Source: Vibrio thalassae (GTDB taxonomy: Bacteria > Pseudomonadota > Gammaproteobacteria > Enterobacterales > Vibrionaceae). Taken from it: a DNA stretch of 64,000 nucleotides. Shown piece by piece: positions 56,100 through 64,000 of the stretch. Location: contig NZ_OANU01000031.1 in assembly GCF_900089835.1 (NCBI RefSeq), forward strand, positions 24,161 to 88,160, read 5' to 3'. Every line of letters begins with the position of its first letter. Position 1 is the first letter of the stretch. The notes beneath the pieces are model-generated. The model was not told where the DNA came from. It searched no databases and saw only the letters and a program-made list of their open reading frames with translations. The position numbers and the translations under genes are program-made.

Positions 56100-56136
56100 A
56101 AATGAGGCACCTTGTTGATGTAAATAACTCTTATTA

Positions 56137-56445
56137 TCATATATAAATATCGACGCCGAGCAACTGTTGTAGTTCCTCTCTTTTGGCTTGGTTCATGACA
56201 CTCATATACTCGTCGAGAGCTTTTTTAGCTCGTCCCTCAGGCAAATCGTAGTGTATTTGTGCTTTAGAAATGTCAGCCTGTGATAAATGCTTCACAGAGT
56301 GTGAGACAGCTTGAGCGACCTTGGTAACTTGGGTTGTGGACGTGGAGTTTGAAGACGTAGAGGCTTTCGACACCGCCTTATTTGCTTTGGCTTTTTGTGT
56401 CTTTCTCTGGTTAGCAATGGAAGGTAGACCGTGGATTGAGACCAT
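56137..56445 (-). CDS. Uncharacterised Ser/Thr/Lys-rich protein (102 aa)
   Basis: The N-terminal half is low complexity, rich in Ser, Thr, Lys and Ala (about 12-50, SKASTSSNSTSTTQVTKVAQ), and probably disordered. The C-terminal half is helical with LSQADISKAQIHYDLPEGRA and KKALDEYMSVMNQAKREELQ. It lies between tsaB and yeaY. The disordered-plus-helical layout recalls small anti-sigma or adaptor proteins, but I do not recognise a family. Vibrio genomes often have a gene like this here. Confidence 0.65.
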   Translation of the reverse strand: MVSIHGLPSIANQRKTQKAKANKAVSKASTSSNSTSTTQVTKVAQAVSHSVKHLSQADISKAQIHYDLPEGRAKKALDEYMSVMNQAKREELQQLLGVDIYI

Positions 56446-56490
56446 CAGTAATTTGCGCTAGCCCGTTATTAGCGAGCTAGCTCAGCTCTC

Positions 56491-57192
56491 TTATTCTCTA
56501 CCTGGCAGCTTTTTCCACGCTACCGTATCGCGAAGGTAAACCGGACTCGCTTCTTCTGCAGGCACGGTATTTCCTTGCTCAAGTTCAAACTTAGCTAGGA
56601 AGGCAATATCTTGTGCTTCCGGAAATTTCACATCAGAGGCTGTGGTATTGATCGCAAGCTCACTCATTGTGTGCGAATACGCTTCCCAACCGGTTCCTGC
56701 TTGGGTCCAAAGCTCCTCATCGGCCAATACATTCTCGACCAACAAGCTTGGTGGAATCACCTGTTCTTGATCAACATCTTGCCAATCGCCATTCTCAAGC
56801 TGTTCAAAACGCCCCCAGTACACTTCGTTCATGCGTGCATCAATGGCACTAGCCACACGAGTCGCACCGTGCATACGATAGGCGCCCTGCGCCATCGCTT
56901 TGAGCGTTGAAATACCAATCATAGGTAAGTCAGCACCAAACCCTAGCCCTTGGGCAATACCAATACAAATACGCACACCCGTAAAGCTACCCGGACCACG
57001 TGCAAACGCCAAAGCGTCCAATTCCGAAAGCGTCAAACCCGCCTCTTTTAACAACTCGTCGACCATAGGAAGGACTTTTTTCGTATGATCACGAGGAGCA
57101 AGTTCGCTGCGAGTATGAATCGTATCACCAACCAGCAGAGCCACTGAGCAGTTCTCTGTTGCAGTATCGATAGCTAGAATTTTATAAGTCAT
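56491..57192 (-). CDS. tsaB: tRNA threonylcarbamoyladenosine synthesis protein TsaB
   Basis: TsaB is the ASKHA-fold partner that scaffolds TsaD and TsaE to make t6A37 in ANN-decoding tRNAs, including the tRNA-Met and tRNA-Arg encoded here. Seen are [36 protein letters not shown] and the C-terminal EASPVYLRD. The length is 233 (E. coli 231). The start abuts the yoaA stop without a gap. Confidence 0.95.
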   Translation of the reverse strand: MTYKILAIDTATENCSVALLVGDTIHTRSELAPRDHTKKVLPMVDELLKEAGLTLSELDALAFARGPGSFTGVRICIGIAQGLGFGADLPMIGISTLKAMAQGAYRMHGATRVASAIDARMNEVYWGRFEQLENGDWQDVDQEQVIPPSLLVENVLADEELWTQAGTGWEAYSHTMSELAINTTASDVKFPEAQDIAFLAKFELEQGNTVPAEEASPVYLRDTVAWKKLPGRE

Positions 57193-59151
57193 TTATTTCT
57201 CGATTTTTTCTTCTTTAGCATCCGACGTAGTGTCGAGGGCTAGAAACTGTCTTATCGTCCCAAGGTCGCGCGTTCGAGGAATAGGCGGTAAGCTGGCTAA
57301 GAACGTCGCACCGTACTCTCTTGTGACCAATCGATTGTCGCAAATAATCAACGCGCCACGATCTTTCTGATCGCGAATCAATCGGCCAACACCTTGTTTT
57401 AACGTAATGACGGCATCCGGCAGTTGTACCTGTTGAAACGGGTCACCGCCTTGTAATTTACAATCTTCGATCCGTGCTTTGAGCAACGGGTCATCAGGAG
57501 CTGTAAACGGTAATTTGTCGATGATAACACAGCTCAACGTATCACCTCTAACATCTATTCCTTCCCAAAATGCCCCAGTTGCCACTAATAAAGCATTACC
57601 CAGTTCCATAAACTCAGCGAGCGTTTTTTGTTTACTGGTTTCACCTTGCAGCAGTACAGGTAATGATAAGGTTTCACGAAACTTTTCTCCCAACTCACGC
57701 ATCATGCTGTGTGACGTGCAGAGGAAAAAGCAGCGCCCTTTGTTTTCTTCGATAACCGGAGACAACATCGTCACTAACTTTTGCGCTAACCCATGGCTAT
57801 TAGGTTCGGGCAAATAGCGAGGCACACACAATCTAGCTTGGGTTGGATAATCAAACGGACTTGGTAGCGAAAATTGTTGCTTTGGAATCAAGCCTAATCG
57901 AGAGGTAAAGTGACCAAAATCATCAGAAACTGCTAAAGTCGCTGAGGTAAAAATCCATGCTCCACCCTTCATTTGTACTTGTTCGTGGAACTTATCAGCG
58001 ACAGTTAATGGCGTGATATGCAAGCTGAAATGTCTTGGCGATGTGTCATACCAATAGGAGTATCCAGTGATCGTGACATCACATACTCGCTCAATGCGAC
58101 CTTTGATGAGGTTGGCTCGCTCAAACGCAGTATCCAATAACTGGCTACGCCCTAACGCTAATTTAAGCACATCAATCACCAAATTAATGGCATCTAACAG
58201 GCGATCTACTTCACGCTTGATACTTGGCGAGGCAACCGCATCACGCCAATTTCCTCTAAAACCGGTATCGCCTAACACAATTCGCATATCCATCGCAGAT
58301 TGTGACAACCTATCGCCCGCTTTTTGTAATTGACGCATGTCTCTGGCTTCAGTTCGATAACCTATTTCGATGTCTTTTGCCAGATCTTGGATCTGACGAC
58401 TTGAAATTGACTGGCCAAAATACTGGCTGGCAATATCTGGAATTTGGTGTGCCTCATCAAAGATAAACACTTCCGCTTCTGGGATTAGCTCACCAAACCC
58501 CGTCTCCTTTATCGCCAGATCCGCCATAAATAAGTGATGGTTTACCACCACGACATCAGAGTCCAACGCACGCTTACGTGCTTTGAGCACAAAGCAGTCT
58601 TGATAGCTTGGACATTCTTTGCCTAAGCAATTGTCATTCGTCGACGTGATGGTAGGAATAATTGGACTATCTTCTGCAATAGCGTCACATTCACCCAAAT
58701 CTCCAGATTTGGTTTCCGAGGACCAAGACCGAACCTTGACCAGTTGTGACAACATATCCGTTTGCGTTTCTGTAGTGTGACTTTCCACCATTTGGCGGCT
58801 TAGTCTATCTAAGCAGAGATAATTAGAACGCCCCTTTAACAACGAGACTTGTCCATGAAAGCCTAACGCTTCAACCATCAGCGGCAAGTCTCGATGAAAC
58901 AGCTGTTCTTGTAAGTTTTTCGACCCAGTACTGATAATGGTCTTCTTACCACTTAATAATGCAGGAACTAAATAAGCGAAGGTTTTGCCCGTTCCCGTAC
59001 CGGCTTCAACAACAAGCTGGTCTTCGTTATGAATCGCTTGTTCGACAGCATCGGCCATATCGAGCTGTGGTTGTCTGGGCTGAAAACCTGGGATCACCCT
59101 TCCTAATGCGCCATCAGAGGCGAACGCTTTTTTTATTGTTCGTGAAACCAT
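57193..59151 (-). CDS. yoaA: XPD/DinG-type Fe-S helicase YoaA
   Basis: A 652-residue superfamily 2 helicase. Walker A EAGTGTGKTFAYLVP (about 49-63), a 4Fe-4S domain with cysteines in NYLCLDR and DNCLGKECPSYQDC, DEAH in FIFDEAHQ, and a C-terminal motif VI KQGVGRLIRD. YoaA partners with the HolC subunit of DNA polymerase III at damaged forks in E. coli. It lies directly upstream of tsaB in one operon. Confidence 0.95.
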   Translation of the reverse strand: MVSRTIKKAFASDGALGRVIPGFQPRQPQLDMADAVEQAIHNEDQLVVEAGTGTGKTFAYLVPALLSGKKTIISTGSKNLQEQLFHRDLPLMVEALGFHGQVSLLKGRSNYLCLDRLSRQMVESHTTETQTDMLSQLVKVRSWSSETKSGDLGECDAIAEDSPIIPTITSTNDNCLGKECPSYQDCFVLKARKRALDSDVVVVNHHLFMADLAIKETGFGELIPEAEVFIFDEAHQIPDIASQYFGQSISSRQIQDLAKDIEIGYRTEARDMRQLQKAGDRLSQSAMDMRIVLGDTGFRGNWRDAVASPSIKREVDRLLDAINLVIDVLKLALGRSQLLDTAFERANLIKGRIERVCDVTITGYSYWYDTSPRHFSLHITPLTVADKFHEQVQMKGGAWIFTSATLAVSDDFGHFTSRLGLIPKQQFSLPSPFDYPTQARLCVPRYLPEPNSHGLAQKLVTMLSPVIEENKGRCFFLCTSHSMMRELGEKFRETLSLPVLLQGETSKQKTLAEFMELGNALLVATGAFWEGIDVRGDTLSCVIIDKLPFTAPDDPLLKARIEDCKLQGGDPFQQVQLPDAVITLKQGVGRLIRDQKDRGALIICDNRLVTREYGATFLASLPPIPRTRDLGTIRQFLALDTTSDAKEEKIEK

Positions 59152-59236
59152 GTATTGTTGAAACCGCTGATTGCCGCTACCTAGTATTTATCGCACTAGT
59201 GTATACCTAATCGCTTTGCAGTTAAAAATTGAATTC

Positions 59237-59272
59237 AGCGCCCTTACTCGTCGAGACAAGAGCAAGGGCGCT
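59237..59272 (-). terminator. Hairpin after the 64-aa ORF
   Basis: Long stem AGCGCCCTT-CTC/GAG-AAGGGCGCT; on the minus strand a T-run comes 9 bases later (gaattcaattttt). It probably ends the transcript of the 59298-59492 gene. Confidence 0.6.
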
Positions 59273-59297
59273 AGATAATAATGATGTAGATTGATGA

Positions 59298-59492
59298 CTA
59301 CTTATTGAGATAACGAGTGAGCCATCCAGGGGCGATGATAGGTTCTGTTTGTTTTAGCTGCTCTGCTGCTTGTGAAGGTGAAACTTTACTGCTCCAAAAT
59401 TCGTCAAGTTCATGCTGGTCAATAGTCGCTCCACCAACCAATTCTGATACTCGTTGGTCGTAGAGTTTACGTGCGAGTAGTTCTTTATCCAT
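59298..59492 (-). CDS. Hypothetical small protein (64 aa)
   Basis: The 64 residues are MDKELLARKLYDQRVSELVG followed by a polar linker and ending in IIAPGWLTRYLNK. It is mostly helical and charged, with no membrane segment. AGGAGAG lies just before the ATG. A hairpin follows. I do not recognise the family; gene-like composition and ribosome binding site make translation likely. Confidence 0.7.
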   Translation of the reverse strand: MDKELLARKLYDQRVSELVGGATIDQHELDEFWSSKVSPSQAAEQLKQTEPIIAPGWLTRYLNK

Positions 59493-59761
59493 AACCCTCT
59501 CCTAAAGCCAAATTGAGAACGCTTCAACTATCAAGTCCAACAGGAGTGAGGGCTCAGCGGACTTCTTTTGTTGAAACCTTGTCCAGAATAGATTAATAAT
59601 GTTGGTTAGATTGCGTACCACCTCAACAAACGCACCATTTTAAATCCTCAAATTCGTAAATTTAGATTCACTTCAATATGTTGTGCTCCTTCCGGACCAT
59701 GAATATCGAGTTTCAGAATAACGAAGAGGTCAAAGTTTGAATTTCACGGAAGCGGTAAATC

Positions 59762-60595
59762 ATGGAAAAGAAAACGTTATTAACGCATTGCAGCGATGCG
59801 CCCGGTCTCATCTCTAAAATCACCAACATCTGTTACAAACACCAACTCAATATTATCCACAACAACGAGTTTGTAGATAACGCCAGTGGTCATTTCTTCA
59901 TGCGCACTGAGCTGGAAGGCTACTTTAATGATCAAACCTTTTTAGCAGACCTCGACCAAGCGCTGCCGCAAGGTACAAAACGTAAGCTCGTTGACTCGTC
60001 TCGCAAGCGTATTGTTATTTTAGTCACCAAAGAAGCACACTGTCTTGGTGACATCTTAATGAAGAACTTCGATGGCAGCCTAGATGTAGACATTGCCGCT
60101 GTCATTGGTAACTATGACATCCTGCAAGGGCTAACAGAGAAGTTTGATATTCCATACCACTGTGTTTCTCATGAAGGGCTCAGCAGAGAAGAGCATGAAA
60201 CAAAAATGCTGGAAGTCATCGATCAGTATCAGGCTGATTATTTAGTGTTGGCAAAGTATATGCGTGTTCTTACGCCGACGTTTGTACAGCGGTATCATCA
60301 CAAAATCATCAACATCCACCACAGTTTCTTACCCGCATTTATTGGCGCAAAGCCATACCAACAAGCGTATGATCGCGGCGTAAAGATCATTGGAGCAACG
60401 GCGCACTTCGTCACCAATGATTTGGATGAAGGCCCCATTATCAAGCAAGATGTTATTCCAGTAGACCACAACTTTAGTGCATCCGACATGGCTCAAGCTG
60501 GACGTGATGTTGAGAAAAACGTGCTTTCAAAAGCGCTCAACAAGGTCGTTAATGACCATGTCTTTGTTTACGGCAACAAAACGGTCATTCTCTAA
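59762..60595 (+). CDS. purU: Formyltetrahydrofolate deformylase PurU
   Basis: PurU hydrolyses 10-formyl-THF to THF and formate, balancing one-carbon pools and feeding formate to PurT. An N-terminal ACT domain (LLTHCSDAPGLISKITNICY) senses Met/Gly. The formyltransferase domain has INIHHSFLPAFIGAKPYQQA (catalytic Asn, His) and DLDEGPIIKQDV (catalytic Asp). At 277 residues it is close to E. coli (280). Confidence 0.96.
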   Translation: MEKKTLLTHCSDAPGLISKITNICYKHQLNIIHNNEFVDNASGHFFMRTELEGYFNDQTFLADLDQALPQGTKRKLVDSSRKRIVILVTKEAHCLGDILMKNFDGSLDVDIAAVIGNYDILQGLTEKFDIPYHCVSHEGLSREEHETKMLEVIDQYQADYLVLAKYMRVLTPTFVQRYHHKIINIHHSFLPAFIGAKPYQQAYDRGVKIIGATAHFVTNDLDEGPIIKQDVIPVDHNFSASDMAQAGRDVEKNVLSKALNKVVNDHVFVYGNKTVIL

Positions 60596-60738
60596 CCCGA
60601 ATCGCTCGTTACCACTGTAAAGCTTGGTAGCGAGTGACTCACTTCAGCTAACAACGCCTTGCTCAATTGTCCATATTGGCGAGTATAGATCGTCAAATAC
60701 GCCACTAAACCCAAACACATGACCCAGTGTATTATGTA

Positions 60739-61341
60739 TTAGATATCAGCTTGTTCAGAAGCAACAATGTGCTTGAGGCTATGCGGATGAAGTTTGATGC
60801 AGATGTTATCGTGCTTAAATGCCACCGTCGGATTAGCTAAGCGTTCTCCTTCGCCTTTCGGACTGGATAGCTTCATCTTGATATTAAGATCGTCTAACTG
60901 TGCCAAACGGTTCGCCAACGCAGGAAAGATGTGACATAGGTCTGCCAGATAGTCATCCGTAGTTGTTGCCGTAGAAGGTACAACAAACTCTACATGCTCC
61001 CAATTTTCGATAGGGTGCGTTTTCCCTACCGCGGGATAAGGCAATTCGAGACATTCGATCGACCAACCATAACTTGTTATGGCTTGGTCAAATTGCAACA
61101 CTATGATTGGACGCCCGTTTATCTGCGCCTCAGAAATGACGTTGCCATATTCTAACCATGCAGTATGAGCCGCTTTCGCCACGTCAAAATCGTTGATTCG
61201 CAGTGCAATATGATCGGCCTGATAGTCGGCTAAATCTATAGATAACTTGCTGCATAATGCCTGTATTCTATCGAGAAAGGCATCGATTTCACTCAACATT
61301 TGAGAAGGCACTAGACCTTTTTCTAGCAGGGTTTGTTCCAT
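60739..61341 (-). CDS. yecM: YecM-family VOC-fold protein
   Basis: The 200-residue protein matches the YecM family pattern: DYQADHIALRINDFDVAKAA (about 39-58), SEAQINGRPIIVLQFDQAI, CLELPYPAVGKTHPIENWEH and KLHPHSLKHIV. YecM has a glyoxalase/VOC fold with a likely metal site, function unknown. It is divergent from argS, as in E. coli where the two are neighbours. Confidence 0.88.
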   Translation of the reverse strand: MEQTLLEKGLVPSQMLSEIDAFLDRIQALCSKLSIDLADYQADHIALRINDFDVAKAAHTAWLEYGNVISEAQINGRPIIVLQFDQAITSYGWSIECLELPYPAVGKTHPIENWEHVEFVVPSTATTTDDYLADLCHIFPALANRLAQLDDLNIKMKLSSPKGEGERLANPTVAFKHDNICIKLHPHSLKHIVASEQADI

Positions 61342-61518
61342 TTTTTAGCGCTCATTTTGTACTTCAAACGCCAAATAGTATCAGGATTCAGCCAGAATCA
61401 GAAAAAATACAAACTTCTCCTCTAGGTCACTGGCGTTAAAGTTGCTATTATGTGCGCCAAATTGCCACAGTTTCATGAACAACATGAAATCCAATTCCAA
61501 GAATTGAAGGAAACGCGT

Positions 61519-63252
61519 GTGAATATCCAAGCACTGATCAACGACAAAGTATCTCAGGCTCTAGAAGCCGCTGGCGCACCTGCAGGCAGTCCTGCAGCGG
61601 TTCGCCAATCTGCGAAACCACAGTTTGGTGACTACCAAGCAAATGGCGTAATGGGCGTTGCTAAGAAATTGGGTACAAATCCACGAGAATTCGCACAGAA
61701 AGTTCTGGACGTTTTGGACCTAGATGGAATTGCAAGCAAAACTGAAATTGCTGGTCCCGGTTTTATTAACATCTTCCTAAGCGAAGAATTTCTTGCAAAG
61801 CAAGCTGACGAAGCACTAGCGGACGCACGCTTAGGTGTGGCTTCTCAAGAGCAACAAACCATCGTTGCCGACTACTCGGCACCAAACGTAGCAAAAGAAA
61901 TGCACGTTGGTCACCTTCGCTCAACCATCATCGGTGATGCTGTTGTGCGTACCCTTGAGTTTTTAGGTCACAACGTTATTCGTGCTAACCACATCGGTGA
62001 CTGGGGTACTCAGTTCGGTATGCTTATCGCTAACCTAGAGCGCGTTCAACAAGAGTCTGGTGAAGTTTCTATGGAACTTTCTGACCTTGAAGCCTTCTAC
62101 CGCGAATCTAAAAAGCTGTATGACGAAGATGCTGAATTTGCAGAGCGCGCACGTGGCTACGTAGTGAAACTACAAGGTGGCGATGAGTTCTGTGCTGAAA
62201 TGTGGAAGAAGCTGGTTGACGTAACCATGATTCAGAACCAACGTAACTACGATCGCCTAAACGTGTCACTAACGCGTGATGATGTGATGGGTGAAAGTAT
62301 GTATAACGACATGCTACCTGGCATTGTTCAAGACCTGAAAGAGAAAGGTCTTGCGGTTGAAGATGACGGCGCACAAGTGGTATTCCTTGATGAATACAAA
62401 AATAAAGATGGTGAGCCAATGGGTGTTATCATCCAAAAACGTGATGGTGGCTTCCTATACACCACGACTGACATCGCTTGTGCGAAGTATCGCTACGAGA
62501 AGCTTGGTGCAGACCGCGTCCTTTATTTCATAGATTCACGTCAGCACCAGCACCTACAGCAAGCATGGACTATCGTTCGCAAAGCCGGCTATGTTCCAGA
62601 ATCTACCAGCCTTGAGCACCACGCATTTGGTATGATGCTAGGTAAAGATGGTCGCCCATTCAAAACACGCGCAGGGGGCACGGTTCGCCTTGCTGATCTT
62701 CTAGACGAAGCAGTAGAGCGCGCTACAGTGTTAATCGAGTCGAAAAACCCAGAGCTAGACGCTGAAGAGAAAGCAAATATCGCTAACACGGTAGCAATGG
62801 CAGCGGTTAAGTATGCCGACCTTTCTAAGCATCGTACTACAGACTACGTGTTCGATTGGGACAACATGCTAGCGTTTGAAGGTAACACGGCGCCTTATAT
62901 GCAATACGCTTACACTCGTGTAGCGTCTATCTTTGCAAAAGCTGGCGTATCAATGGATGAGCTTTCTGGTGACATTAAGATCACTGATGAGAAAGAGAAA
63001 GCGTTGGTTGCGAAACTACTGCAATTCGAAGAAGCCGTGGAATCTGTTGCTCGTGAAGGTCAGCCTCATATCATGTGTAGCTACCTGTTTGAACTTGCAG
63101 GTCAATTCTCTAGTTTCTACGAAGCATGCCCAATTCTTGTTGCTGAAGATGAAAGCGTTAAACAAAGCCGTCTAAAACTCGCAGCACTAACCGCTAAGAC
63201 TATCCAGCAAGGTCTAGAACTGCTTGGTATCGAGACTCTAGAACGTATGTAA
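61519..63252 (+). CDS. argS: Arginyl-tRNA synthetase
   Basis: A class I synthetase charging tRNA-Arg, including both tRNA-Arg(TCT) copies here. [19 protein letters not shown] holds the HIGH motif as HVGH; the KMSKS loop is degenerate ([10 protein letters not shown]), as usual in ArgRS. The C-terminal DALR domain begins near 455. With GTG at 61519 (AAGGAAA upstream) it is 577 residues, the same as E. coli; the longer frame from 61450 adds unrelated residues. Confidence 0.97.
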   Translation: MNIQALINDKVSQALEAAGAPAGSPAAVRQSAKPQFGDYQANGVMGVAKKLGTNPREFAQKVLDVLDLDGIASKTEIAGPGFINIFLSEEFLAKQADEALADARLGVASQEQQTIVADYSAPNVAKEMHVGHLRSTIIGDAVVRTLEFLGHNVIRANHIGDWGTQFGMLIANLERVQQESGEVSMELSDLEAFYRESKKLYDEDAEFAERARGYVVKLQGGDEFCAEMWKKLVDVTMIQNQRNYDRLNVSLTRDDVMGESMYNDMLPGIVQDLKEKGLAVEDDGAQVVFLDEYKNKDGEPMGVIIQKRDGGFLYTTTDIACAKYRYEKLGADRVLYFIDSRQHQHLQQAWTIVRKAGYVPESTSLEHHAFGMMLGKDGRPFKTRAGGTVRLADLLDEAVERATVLIESKNPELDAEEKANIANTVAMAAVKYADLSKHRTTDYVFDWDNMLAFEGNTAPYMQYAYTRVASIFAKAGVSMDELSGDIKITDEKEKALVAKLLQFEEAVESVAREGQPHIMCSYLFELAGQFSSFYEACPILVAEDESVKQSRLKLAALTAKTIQQGLELLGIETLERM

Positions 63253-63280
63253 TTACCGCTTCGTAAGAGTAATGAATCCA

Positions 63281-63317
63281 CAAAAGGTTGACGTGAAAGC
63301 GTCAACCTTTTGTTTTA
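63281..63317 (+). terminator. Terminator of argS
   Basis: Stem CAAAAGGTTGACG/CGTCAACCTTTTG with a 6-base loop and TTTT run. Confidence 0.88.
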
Positions 63318-63362
63318 TCTGACGTATACTCAGGCATTCAATATGACAATGGAATTAACAGT

Positions 63363-63791
63363 ATGAGCTTTGAACTGCATCCTCAACTTGCCAAAGACAC
63401 CACAGTCATCGGTCACTTTCCGCTTTGCGTTGCTCTCCTTAGTAAAGACAACGCCGTTCCTTGGGTTATCTTGGTTCCAAAGCGTACCAACCTAAAAGAG
63501 CTGCATCATTTACCAATAAAAGAGCAACAGCAGTTTTTGTTAGAATCTCAAGCCGTCAGCCAAGCGCTTGAAGCCACCTTTCGACCTGATAAGCTCAACC
63601 TTGGCGCATTAGGAAATATGGTGCCGCAACTGCATATCCATCACATTGCTCGATTCAAAGATGATATGGCCTGGCCAGGACCTGTGTGGGGCAACACCAA
63701 AGGCGAACAACGTAGTGACGAAGAACAAGCCGAGGTAATGACTCGTATTGGAAATGTACTTTCTTTAAGCAGTTTATTTACGCGTGCTTAA
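63363..63791 (+). CDS. HIT-family nucleotide hydrolase
   Basis: A histidine-triad protein of 142 residues: HxHxH-type motif PQLHIHHIARF (about 88-98) and VPWVILVPKRTNLKELHHL (about 32-50). HIT enzymes hydrolyse nucleoside phosphoramidates or AMP esters; the specificity here is unknown. The gene is intact, although an IS982-type element begins 5 bases after its stop, which removes its natural downstream region. Confidence 0.9.
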   Translation: MSFELHPQLAKDTTVIGHFPLCVALLSKDNAVPWVILVPKRTNLKELHHLPIKEQQQFLLESQAVSQALEATFRPDKLNLGALGNMVPQLHIHHIARFKDDMAWPGPVWGNTKGEQRSDEEQAEVMTRIGNVLSLSSLFTRA

Positions 63792-63795
63792 GTTA

Positions 63796-64000
63796 ACCTG
63801 AACTCGGGATAAAAAAGAAGGGAACTAAAAGCTGGTTCTGCGATCAGATCTTTCGACCAAGAGAGACTTATCACAAGGAACCAGCTATGCACAAATTAGT
63901 GGACTTATTTTGCCATGTCGATGACTTTTGTCAGGCTTTTCTACCCCAGTGGCAAAAACTTCAGCTTGAGAGCGGCGTACGGAAGCGTAATCGCAAAGGC
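63796..64000 (+). mobile_element. IS982-family insertion sequence (left end)
   Basis: ACCTGAACTCGGGATAA at 63796-63812 has the look of an IS982-family terminal repeat, and a transposase starts 75 bases further on. The right end is outside the window. The likely insertion point is within a few bases of the HIT gene's stop codon. Confidence 0.75.
63887..64000 (+). CDS. IS982-family transposase (5' part)
   Basis: Only 38 codons are visible: MHKLVDLFCHVDDFCQAFLP, then QWQKLQLESGVRKRNRKG. The pattern D-FC--F-PQW-K------G-RKR is typical of IS982 transposase N-termini, upstream of the DDE domain. AAGGAA precedes the ATG by 6-11 bases. Whether the gene is intact cannot be seen. Confidence 0.85.
   Translation, partial: MHKLVDLFCHVDDFCQAFLPQWQKLQLESGVRKRNRKG

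Noticed and set aside
60602..60636. Hairpin after purU (TCGCT..TACCA/TGGTA..AGCGA) as a terminator
   Set aside because: The stem is imperfect and no T-run follows; I cannot support termination here.

Overview
The window is chromosomal DNA from a gamma-proteobacterium of the family Vibrionaceae, most likely a Vibrio (large chromosome). The reasons are the gene orders (hemA-prfA-prmC-sirB2-sirB1-kdsA, lolB-ispE-prs-pth-ychF, a tRNA array next to ubiF-miaB-ybeZYX-lnt, cysK-ptsHI-crr, minCDE, fadD-yeaY-tsaB-yoaA), protein sequences that read like V. cholerae/V. parahaemolyticus orthologues, a NutA-type 5'-nucleotidase lipoprotein, and a very large tRNA array. No database could be searched; family names rest on motifs and remembered orthologues.

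Layout. 1-629: 5' part of a ferredoxin/GltD-like oxidoreductase. 1-3.9 kb: a small membrane protein, tRNA-Pro, a DUF3149 mini-protein, smrA and rluF. 3.8-6.4 kb: an inserted segment (IS630 transposase remnant plus a NadN-like nucleotidase lipoprotein) bounded by two diverged copies of the rluF/ybaK convergent junction. 6.3-8.6 kb: ybaK and nutA. 9-18.8 kb: two divergent housekeeping operons, for KDO synthesis, release-factor maturation and heme on the minus strand, and for outer-membrane lipoprotein sorting, isoprenoid, PRPP and translation rescue on the plus strand. 19-21 kb: thirteen tRNA genes (3 Met, 6 Leu, 4 Gln) with decayed tRNA-Gln copies in a 328-bp tandem repeat. 21.2-29.3 kb: a lactonase-like beta-propeller, ubiF, and miaB-ybeZ-ybeY-ybeX-lnt. 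29.5-33.5 kb: cysK and the general PTS genes ptsH-ptsI-crr. 33.5-36.4 kb: yfcE and a compact four-gene operon of two DUF1538 membrane proteins, a PII-like protein and a CBS-domain protein. This operon is the best candidate here for a poorly described system.

36.6-42.5 kb: yfcH, ybbO-like SDR, a 21-residue hydrophobic peptide gene with its own terminator, cnoX, qmcA-ybbJ and a RhlE-type helicase. 42.6-47.2 kb is accessory: a coding remnant, a lipoprotein, and an islet between two tRNA-Arg(TCT) copies. The islet carries a frameshifted LuxR-type regulator gene and a lipoprotein gene broken by a stop codon just after its lipobox. 47.4-63.8 kb is core again: folD, a lytic transglycosylase, ycgL, minCDE, rnd, fadD (with a good FadR operator), a hydrolase, yeaY/slp, tsaB, yoaA, purU, yecM, argS and a HIT protein. 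At the right edge an IS982-family element begins directly after the HIT stop codon.

Most genes are housekeeping. The unusual content lies in the rluF/ybaK junction duplication, the tRNA array architecture, the DUF1538/PII/CBS operon and the decaying tRNA-Arg islet.
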